DNA of 64,000 bases from CAYPNP01 sp964412195 (GTDB lineage Bacteria; Acidobacteriota; JAAYUB01), in assembly GCA_964412195.1 (NCBI GenBank), contig CAYPNP010000018.1:1-64000 (forward strand), written 5' to 3'. Numbering within the stretch: position 1 is the first letter of the stretch; every line of letters begins with the position of its first letter. The notes beneath the pieces were generated by a model, which did not search any database, was not told the origin of the DNA, and saw nothing but the letters and a program-made list of their open reading frames with translations. A program made the position numbers and the translations under genes. Shown piece by piece: positions 59,557 through 64,000 of the stretch.

Positions 59557-60258
59557 ATGAAACCCACCATCCTGATCATCGAGGACGAGCCGGCCATCGT
59601 CGACGCCATCGTATACGCCCTGCGCACCGACGGCTTCGAGACCGCCTGCGCCGCCACCGGCCGCGAGGGGCTGGACCGGCTCGCCGCGGCCGCCCCCGCC
59701 CTGGTCGTGCTGGACATCGGCCTGCCCGACGGCAGCGGCTTCGACCTGTTCCACGAAATCAAGCGGGTCCGCGACGTCCCGGTCATCTTCCTGACCGCCC
59801 GCGCCGCCGAGGTCGACCGCATCGTCGGGCTGGAGCTGGGCGCCGACGACTACGTGGTCAAACCCTTCAGCCCGCGGGAGCTGTCGGCGCGGGTCAAGGC
59901 GGTGCTGCGGCGCGCCAAGCCCGGCGAGAAGACGGACGCCCCGGAACCGTCCCGGGCGCCGACCGGTCTTCCCTTCGCCGTCGACGAGACCCGGTGCCTG
60001 GTCACCTACTTCGGCAAGCCGCTGGATCTGTCGCGCTACGAGTACAAGCTGCTGCTGACCCTGGTCAAGCACCCCGGCTGGGTCTTCTCGCGCGAGAAGC
60101 TCATGGACCTGGTCTGGGACGTGCCGGAGTCCAGCCTGGAGCGCACCGTCGACACCCACGTCAAGACCATCCGCGGCAAGCTCCGCGCCGTCCAGCCGGA
60201 CATCGAGGCCATCGTCACCCACCGCGGCCTCGGCTACTCGCTGAAGGAGGACTGGTGA
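59557..60258 (+). CDS. creB: OmpR-family response regulator, CreB-like
   Basis: A 233-residue regulator. The receiver domain (1-120) has the acidic pair in IIEDE, phospho-acceptor Asp53 in VVLDIGLPDGSG, Thr in FLTAR and Lys in VVKPFSPREL. The winged-helix DNA-binding domain (about 140-230) has LDLSRYEYKLLLTLVKHPGWVFSREKLMDLVWD and RTVDTHVKTIRGKLR. A GAGG site precedes ATG 59557. Its stop overlaps the start of the cognate kinase gene (GTGA). CreB is the closest named family; the target genes are unknown. Confidence 0.88.
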   Translation: MKPTILIIEDEPAIVDAIVYALRTDGFETACAATGREGLDRLAAAAPALVVLDIGLPDGSGFDLFHEIKRVRDVPVIFLTARAAEVDRIVGLELGADDYVVKPFSPRELSARVKAVLRRAKPGEKTDAPEPSRAPTGLPFAVDETRCLVTYFGKPLDLSRYEYKLLLTLVKHPGWVFSREKLMDLVWDVPESSLERTVDTHVKTIRGKLRAVQPDIEAIVTHRGLGYSLKEDW

Positions 60259-61691
60259 AGATCCGCGACCGGATCTTCCTGGCCTTCGCACCGGTGCTCA
60301 TCGCCGGCTTCTACCTGCTGCTCGCATGGATCTCGCGCGACATCCGCCCCCAGCCGCTCAAGGCCATGGAGGAGTCGCTGGTGGACACCGCCAACATCCT
60401 GGCCGCCCTGCTGGAGGGCCGCGCCGACGCCTCCGGGGCCCCCGATCCCGCCGACCTGCGCGCCGTGCTGGACCGCGCCGGGCGCAAGCAGTTCGCCGCC
60501 ACCATCTACGAGCTGGGCAAGACCAACGTCAACCTGCGGGTCTACGTGACCGACGCCGCCGGGAAGGTGATCTTCGACTCCGACGGCGGCAAGGACGAAG
60601 GGAAGGACTACTCCCGCTGGAACGACGTCTACCTCACGCTGCAGGGGAAGTACGGCGCCCGGGCCACCCGCACCAACCCGGAGGACTTCTACTCCACCGT
60701 CATCTACGTGGCGGCGCCGGTGGAGGCCGGCGGAAAGACCATCGGCGTGGTCACCGTGGCCAAGCCCACCGAGAGCGTGAAGCTCTTCATCACCCGCACC
60801 AGCCGGAAGATCGTGCTGGCGGGCCTGATCGTGGGGCTGGCGGTGGCGCTGGTCAGCCTGCTGCTGGCCCACTGGCTGACCCGGCCGATCAAGCGGCTGA
60901 CCGCCTACGCCGTGGCCGTGCGCAACGGCGAGCGGGCCGCCCCGCCGGAGCTGGGCCGCGGCGAGATGGCCGTCATGGGGCAGGCGCTGGAGGAGATGCG
61001 CGATGCCCTGGAGGGCAAGAAGTACATCGAGGAGTACATCCAGGCCCTGACCCACGAGATCAAGGCGCCGCTGACGTCCATCCGCGGCGCGGCCGAACTG
61101 CTGCAGGAGGAGATGCCCGCCGAGAGCCGGGCCCGCTTCCTCGGCAACATCCAGCGCGAGAGCCTGCGGCTGCAGGGCCTGGCCGACCGGCTGCTGACGC
61201 TGGCCCAGCTGGAGACGCGCAAGGGCCTGGCCGAGGCCGCCCCGGTGGATCTGGCCGATGTCGCCCGCGAGGTGGTCGAGGACGCCCTCCCTCAGTTCGA
61301 GCAAAAAGGGCTGCGCCTGGAGAACCGGGTACCGGCCGGCGCCCGGGTGCGGGGCGAGCCGTTCCTGCTGCGCCTGGCCGTGGGCAACCTGCTGCAGAAC
61401 GCCATCGACTTCACTCCCGCCGGCGGGACGATCACCCTGGCGGGCTCCGGCGGCCCCGGCGGCGTCACCCTGACCGTCGCGGACACCGGCCCGGGCGTGC
61501 CGGACTACGCACTGGGCCGCGTCTTCGAGAAGTTCTACTCCCTCCAGCGGCCCGGCACGCGCCAGAAGAGCTCCGGCCTCGGCCTGGCCATCGTGCGCGA
61601 GGTGGCCGAGCTGCACAGCGGGACCGCCACGCTGGAGAACCTCCCCGGCGGCGGCGCCGTCGCCACCCTTACCTTTCCAGCGGTAATCTAG
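60255..61691 (+). CDS. creC: Sensor histidine kinase, CreC-like
   Basis: Membrane kinase of 478 residues. TM1 is at about 7-25, a periplasmic sensor domain (about 26-185) has NLRVYVTDAAGKVIFDS and YSTVIYVAAPVEAGGKTIGVVTVAKP (Cache-like), and TM2 is at about 187-208. HAMP (210-260) leads to HisKA with His267 in LTHEIKAPLTSIRGAAELLQ, then an HATPase with NLLQNAIDF, VADTGPGVPDYALGRVFEKFYSL and SSGLGLAIVREV. The GTG 60255 start overlaps the creB stop by 4 bases, after GAAGGAGG. A long hairpin-forming repeat follows 22 bases after the stop. Confidence 0.9.
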   Translation: MKIRDRIFLAFAPVLIAGFYLLLAWISRDIRPQPLKAMEESLVDTANILAALLEGRADASGAPDPADLRAVLDRAGRKQFAATIYELGKTNVNLRVYVTDAAGKVIFDSDGGKDEGKDYSRWNDVYLTLQGKYGARATRTNPEDFYSTVIYVAAPVEAGGKTIGVVTVAKPTESVKLFITRTSRKIVLAGLIVGLAVALVSLLLAHWLTRPIKRLTAYAVAVRNGERAAPPELGRGEMAVMGQALEEMRDALEGKKYIEEYIQALTHEIKAPLTSIRGAAELLQEEMPAESRARFLGNIQRESLRLQGLADRLLTLAQLETRKGLAEAAPVDLADVAREVVEDALPQFEQKGLRLENRVPAGARVRGEPFLLRLAVGNLLQNAIDFTPAGGTITLAGSGGPGGVTLTVADTGPGVPDYALGRVFEKFYSLQRPGTRQKSSGLGLAIVREVAELHSGTATLENLPGGGAVATLTFPAVI

Positions 61692-61712
61692 CCGGCAAGG
61701 CCGTAAGGCAAT

Positions 61713-61820
61713 CCATTTGCCATTGGCCATTTGCCATTTTTCATTTTTCGAACCAACACACGCGGAGTCGGTTCGATTGAAATGACCAATGACAAATGTC
61801 CAATGGCAAATGGGAAATGG
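61713..61820. repeat. TTTGCCATT-type inverted degenerate repeat
   Basis: The left arm (61713-61754) holds CCATTTGCCATTGG words ending CGAACC. The right arm (61769-61820) is the imperfect complement, beginning CGGTTCG and running through CAATGACAAATGTCCAATGG words. The loop is 14 bases. About 35 of 42 positions can pair with small shifts. Confidence 0.75.
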
Positions 61821-61945
61821 ATCCCTTCGCATGGAATTCACGAAAAATCCCCTGCCGGTTCATATTTCCGTCACACCCCCCGCCGATGATAGGGGCAGAT
61901 CGGGAGAACACCACTCCGGTCAAGTTCTTCGGTTGGGAGGTTCGC

Positions 61946-63964
61946 ATGTGCCGCTCACAGGTTCGGTCCCGCATCCTCGCCGCCGTCGCCCTGGTCGTCC
62001 TGGCGCTGGGGGGCCCCGCATGGGCCGCCGGAGCGCCGAAAGACGACGCCGGCGGCGCCAAGACCCTGTCGCCGTTCTTCTACGTGAAGGGGGAGGACAC
62101 GGCGGTGGACGCCTTGCCGCTGAAGTCCACCCGCGCCGTGGTGCGCATCGCCGGCGTCATCGCCGACGTCACCGTGGAGCAGGCCTACGCCAATGAGGGG
62201 CAGAAGCCGCTCGAGGCCGTCTACATCTTCCCCGCCTCCACCCGCGCCGCCGTCTACGCCATGACCATGACCATCGGCGAGCGGGTCATCCAGGCCCAAA
62301 TCCGGGAGAAGAAGCAGGCCCGCCGCGAGTACGAGCAGGCCAAGTCCGAGGGCAAGACCGCCTCGCTGCTGGAGCAGATGCGCCCGAACGTCTTCCAGAT
62401 GAACGTGGCCAACATCCTGCCGGGCGATCCGGTGCGGGTGCAGCTGCGCTACACCGAGCTGCTGGTGCCCGAGGCCGGCGTCTACTCGTTCGTATATCCG
62501 ACCGTGGTGGGGCCGCGCTACTCCAACCGGCCGGAGGCGAGCGCCGCCGAGGGCGACAAGTGGGTCCAGAACCCGTACTTCCACGCCGGGGAAAAGCCCC
62601 AGGCCACCTTCGACATCAACGTCGACATCGCCGCCGGCATGCCCATCCGCGAGCTGACCTGCCGCACCCACCCGGTGACGGTCCAGTACCGCGGCCGGGA
62701 CCTGGCCGACGTGACGCTGGACGGCTCCGACGCCCACACCGGCAACCGCGACTTCATCGTGAAGTACCGCCTCTCCGGCGACCAGGTAGAGCCCGGCCTG
62801 CTGCTGTGGCGCGGCGAGGAGGAGAACTTCTTCCTGCTGATGGTCCAGCCGCCCCGCCGCGTGGCGCCGGCCGACATCCCGCCGCGCGAGTACATCTTCA
62901 TCATGGACGTGTCCGGCTCCATGTACGGCTTCCCCCTGGACCGCTCCAAGCAGGTGCTGCGGCAGATCATCGGCAGCCTCCGCCCGCAGGACGCCTTCAA
63001 CGTGGTGCTCTTCGCCGGCGACTCGGCCACGCTGGCGCCGGAGTCGGTGCCGGGCACGCCGGAGAACGTCCAAAAGGCCCTGGCCCTGATCGACAGCCAG
63101 CGGGGCGGCGGCGGCACCGAGCTACTGCCGGCGCTGGAGACGGCCCTGGCCCTGCCACGGGCCGAGAAGAGCGCCCGCAGCGTGGTGATCCTGACCGACG
63201 GCTATGTGGACGTGGAGAAGGAGGCCTTCGACCTGATCCGCCGGAACCTCGGCCAGGCCAACCTGTTCGCCTTCGGTATCGGCACCAGCGTCAACCGCTA
63301 CCTGATCGAGGGGATGGCCCGGGCCGGCGCCGGCGAGCCGTTCGTCGTCACCAGCGAGGAGGACGCCGAGGCCACCGTGGCGCGGTTCACCCGGTACATC
63401 GGCACCCCCGCCCTGACCCAGATCCGGCTTTCCTTCGACAAGTTCGAGGCCTACGACGTGGAGCCGCTGCAGGTGCCGGACGTGCTGGCCGAGCGGCCGG
63501 TGGTGGTCTTCGGCAAGTGGCGCGGCGAGCCCCGCGGCGCCATCCGGCTGACCGGCTTCACCGGGACCGAGCGCTACGACGTCTCCGTGCCGGTGGACCC
63601 GGCGAAGGCGGATCCGGAGAACGCCGCGCTCCGCTACCTGTGGGCGCGCCACCGCCTGGCTGTGCTGGCCGACGAGCAGGGCGTGTCGCCGACCGAGGAG
63701 CGGATCGGCCGCATCACCGGGCTGGGCCTGCGCTACAACCTCCTGACGGAGTACACCTCGTTCGTGGCCGTGGAGCACGTTGTCCGCCGGAAGACCGACG
63801 ACCTGGCCACCGTCAAGCAGCCGCTCCCCATGCCGGAGGGCGTGAGCGACCTGGCCGTCGGGGGCAACGAGATCCCCACCACGCCGGAGCCGGAGACCTG
63901 GGCGCTGGTCGTGATCGCCATCTCCGTGCTGGCCTGGGTGGCGCTGCACCGGAAGTTTGCATGA
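61946..63964 (+). CDS. VIT and von Willebrand A domain protein with PEP-CTERM-like tail
   Basis: A 672-residue exported protein. A signal peptide covers about 10-27 (LAAVALVVLALGGPAWA). The VIT domain (about 50-180) has VTVEQAYANEGQKPLEAVYIFPASTRAAVYAMTM and REKKQARREYEQAKSEGKTASLLEQ. The vWA domain (about 320-500) carries the MIDAS motif FIMDVSGSMYG and a later ILTDGYVD. The C-terminus ends TTPEPETWALVVIAISVLAWVALHRKFA: a PEP motif, one hydrophobic helix and basic residues, the pattern of exosortase substrates. GGGAGG lies 5 bases before ATG 61946. The stop overlaps the next ATG. Confidence 0.88.
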   Translation: MCRSQVRSRILAAVALVVLALGGPAWAAGAPKDDAGGAKTLSPFFYVKGEDTAVDALPLKSTRAVVRIAGVIADVTVEQAYANEGQKPLEAVYIFPASTRAAVYAMTMTIGERVIQAQIREKKQARREYEQAKSEGKTASLLEQMRPNVFQMNVANILPGDPVRVQLRYTELLVPEAGVYSFVYPTVVGPRYSNRPEASAAEGDKWVQNPYFHAGEKPQATFDINVDIAAGMPIRELTCRTHPVTVQYRGRDLADVTLDGSDAHTGNRDFIVKYRLSGDQVEPGLLLWRGEEENFFLLMVQPPRRVAPADIPPREYIFIMDVSGSMYGFPLDRSKQVLRQIIGSLRPQDAFNVVLFAGDSATLAPESVPGTPENVQKALALIDSQRGGGGTELLPALETALALPRAEKSARSVVILTDGYVDVEKEAFDLIRRNLGQANLFAFGIGTSVNRYLIEGMARAGAGEPFVVTSEEDAEATVARFTRYIGTPALTQIRLSFDKFEAYDVEPLQVPDVLAERPVVVFGKWRGEPRGAIRLTGFTGTERYDVSVPVDPAKADPENAALRYLWARHRLAVLADEQGVSPTEERIGRITGLGLRYNLLTEYTSFVAVEHVVRRKTDDLATVKQPLPMPEGVSDLAVGGNEIPTTPEPETWALVVIAISVLAWVALHRKFA

Positions 63965-64000
63965 ACCGCCGCCGCCTGCTGACCTGGATCGTCCCCGCCG
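63961..64000 (+). CDS. Start of a translationally coupled gene (3' end outside window)
   Basis: Only 13 codons are visible: MNRRRLLTWIVPA. The ATG overlaps the stop of the VIT/vWA gene (ATGA). Basic residues then a hydrophobic stretch suggest a signal or membrane protein. A processing enzyme such as an exosortase or sortase would fit the tail of the preceding protein, but nothing in 13 residues shows it. Confidence 0.5.
   Translation, partial: MNRRRLLTWIVPA

Overview
The window looks like a piece of a GC-rich, Gram-negative, probably anaerobic bacterium from an uncultivated lineage. The best guess is Acidobacteriota: it has an Oar-type TonB-dependent receptor, a GWxTD-domain protein, an S9 dipeptidyl peptidase, many two-component systems and a phosphotransbutyrylase/butyrate kinase pair. 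A 100-N gap flanked by an exact 55-bp duplication shows it comes from a scaffolded short-read assembly, probably a metagenome bin. Family calls come from reading motifs; no database search was possible.

Layout. 1-5105: tail of an outer-membrane receptor, a strong terminator and promoter, then a GWxTD protein and grpE. 5091-7806: RNase H-like exonuclease, zinc-ribbon protein and PgeF-type laccase-domain protein, packed with convergent overlaps. 7981-13851: Lon-like AAA protease, CoA-disulfide-reductase-like flavoprotein, ptb and buk (acyl-CoA to acyl phosphate to acid plus ATP). 13884-15809: dnaK. 16031-23852: a signalling block with an NtrC-type regulator, ADP-ribosylglycohydrolase, FtsB/DivIC-like protein, CutA, an orphan histidine kinase, and an oligopeptide-binding lipoprotein abutting a hybrid histidine kinase. 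23873-30450: DPP-IV, a sugar nucleotidyltransferase, a BlaI-type repressor, a parvulin and a LysM transglycosylase. 30497-34360: moaA, a formamidase/cyclase, a sirtuin and an M24 peptidase. 34544-38010: a large OmpA/beta-barrel/PKD protein and an IPT/TIG protein. 38111-40812: sensor kinase and prepilin peptidase, with a candidate small RNA or attenuator upstream. 41163-42568: assembly gap and a MurA with Asp instead of Cys. 42621-44513: a GT39-like glycosyltransferase and an AT-rich membrane protein that looks acquired. 44661-44750: tRNA-Ser(TGA). 44980-48374: nif3-hemW-purF operon. 48568-51885: a large GAF/GGDEF/HD-GYP protein with degenerate output motifs. 52051-54999: feoB and a DtxR-FeoA fusion regulator. 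55000-55765: a gene-free stretch with a palindromic MITE-like element and one CRISPR-repeat-like sequence. 55766-58360: TetR, a B12-binding radical SAM protein and a small membrane protein. 58368-59138: an L,D-transpeptidase-like protein. 59557-64000: a CreB/CreC-like two-component system, a VIT/vWA protein with a PEP-CTERM-like tail, and the start of a coupled next gene.

The most unusual pattern is spread over the intergenic regions: about ten different families of short-period, degenerate, word-like repeats. Some are arranged as long imperfect inverted repeats, and several begin at or just beyond a stop codon. One copy has become the coding sequence for a signal peptide.
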